DNA of 5,929 nucleotides, taken from the NCBI GenBank assembly GCA_031272565.1, contig JAISTN010000349.1:1-5929 (forward strand), read 5' to 3'. This DNA is from Bifidobacteriaceae bacterium (GTDB taxonomy: Bacteria > Actinomycetota > Actinomycetes > Actinomycetales > WQXJ01). Under the pieces are notes generated by a model. The model worked only from the letters and a program-made list of their open reading frames with translations, ran no database searches and was not told the DNA's origin. The position numbers and the translations under genes were made by a program. Of this stretch, positions 5,531 to 5,929 are shown piece by piece; within the stretch, counting starts at the first letter, position 1, and the number at the start of each line of letters is the position of its first letter.

Positions 5531-5929
5531 ATGCCATCCCCCGCCGCCTCCAGTGCCCCCATCCGCCTGCCGGTTGGCGTCCAACCGCCGGCCAAGCTCA
5601 AGAAGCGCCGCAAGCCTGCCATCTGGTCGCTGGTGACCGGTCTGATCTCCCTGGGCGCGGGCGCCATCGGCATCAAGACCTATCTGAACGCCCTGGAGTT
5701 GTGGGACCGCTACCACGGCGAAGGGGTCGTCGCCACCCAAGCCGAGTTGGAGGCCGCCACCAAGCAGTACCTGACGTACGGCATCAAGGGCCTGGTCTTC
5801 GGCATCGCCGCCCTGGCCTTCGGCATCATCTGCGTGGTCACGTCCCACAAGAAGCTGGTCCAGTTGATCCTGGGCACCTTGGCCCTAGCCGCCGCCATCC
5901 TGGCTCTGTTCGCCGGCGGCCTGACCATC
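5531..5929 (+). CDS. Unrecognised membrane protein with at least three TM segments (3' partial)
   Basis: An open frame of 133 codons from ATG 5531 reaches the window edge without a stop. I do not recognise the family. Residues 1-30 are Pro/Ala-rich, ending in a basic patch KLKKRRK (22-28) that by the positive-inside rule would lie in the cytoplasm. Hydrophobic segments follow at about 31-48 (IWSLVTGLISLGAGAIGI), 84-104 (GIKGLVFGIAALAFGIICVV) and 109-130 (VQLILGTLALAAAILALFAG). A polar loop (about 50-82) with ALELWDRYHGEG and AELEAATKQY would be outside, and the short SHKK turn (105-108) inside. There is no signal-peptide cleavage motif. SD AGGTGAG precedes it and the next upstream in-frame codon is a stop at 5486. 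Third positions are strongly G/C, supporting real coding. It is divergent from parA, so shared function is not implied. Open-reading length, composition and SD support the gene; no function can be given. Confidence 0.8.
   Translation, partial: MPSPAASSAPIRLPVGVQPPAKLKKRRKPAIWSLVTGLISLGAGAIGIKTYLNALELWDRYHGEGVVATQAELEAATKQYLTYGIKGLVFGIAALAFGIICVVTSHKKLVQLILGTLALAAAILALFAGGLTI

Noticed and set aside
5470..5928. Minus-strand frames in the membrane-protein region (5470-5676, 5516-5848, 5710-5928)
   Set aside because: They lie opposite a plus-strand frame with a good SD, hydrophobic segments and GC-rich third positions; their products show no motif.

Overview
The window looks like a chromosomal housekeeping block from a high-GC Gram-positive bacterium (Actinomycetota). 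The evidence is strong G/C bias at third codon positions, frequent GTG starts, many 1-4 nt stop/start overlaps, and the gene order parA-scpA-scpB-rluB-cmk, which matches the order I know from Mycobacterium tuberculosis (Rv1708-Rv1712). A prephenate dehydrogenase gene (tyrA) sits between rluB and cmk. That differs from M. tuberculosis and suggests another actinobacterial order, perhaps Actinomycetales or Micrococcales; this placement is inference.

Layout: positions 1-5379 hold seven genes, all on the minus strand and transcribed right to left: parA (5379-4531), scpA (4531-3725), scpB (3728-3042), rluB (3045-2296), tyrA (2299-1175), cmk (1193-489) and a plsC-like acyltransferase (481 to the window edge, C-terminus missing). 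Neighbours overlap by 1, 4, 4, 4 and 19 (or 4) nt, and a 7-nt gap separates cmk from plsC, so a single polycistronic unit with coupled translation is likely. The first genes serve chromosome segregation and condensation (ParA ATPase, kleisin ScpA, its partner ScpB). The rest serve rRNA pseudouridylation, tyrosine synthesis, CMP/dCMP recycling and phospholipid acylation.

Positions 5380-5530 form a divergent intergenic region. On the minus side, TTGAAG-16 nt-TAACCT lies 6 nt before the parA GTG, as expected for a leaderless transcript. On the plus side a closely similar motif (TAACCT...CCGTGA) precedes a possible 12-codon leader ORF. Next comes an SD-led gene for an unrecognised membrane protein (5531 to the window end, no stop reached).

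I see no mobile element, CRISPR array, RNA gene or defence system. The window is mostly conserved core genome. The points of interest are the paired divergent promoter motifs with the leader ORF, the unrecognised membrane protein, and residue substitutions in the PlsC and Cmk motifs.
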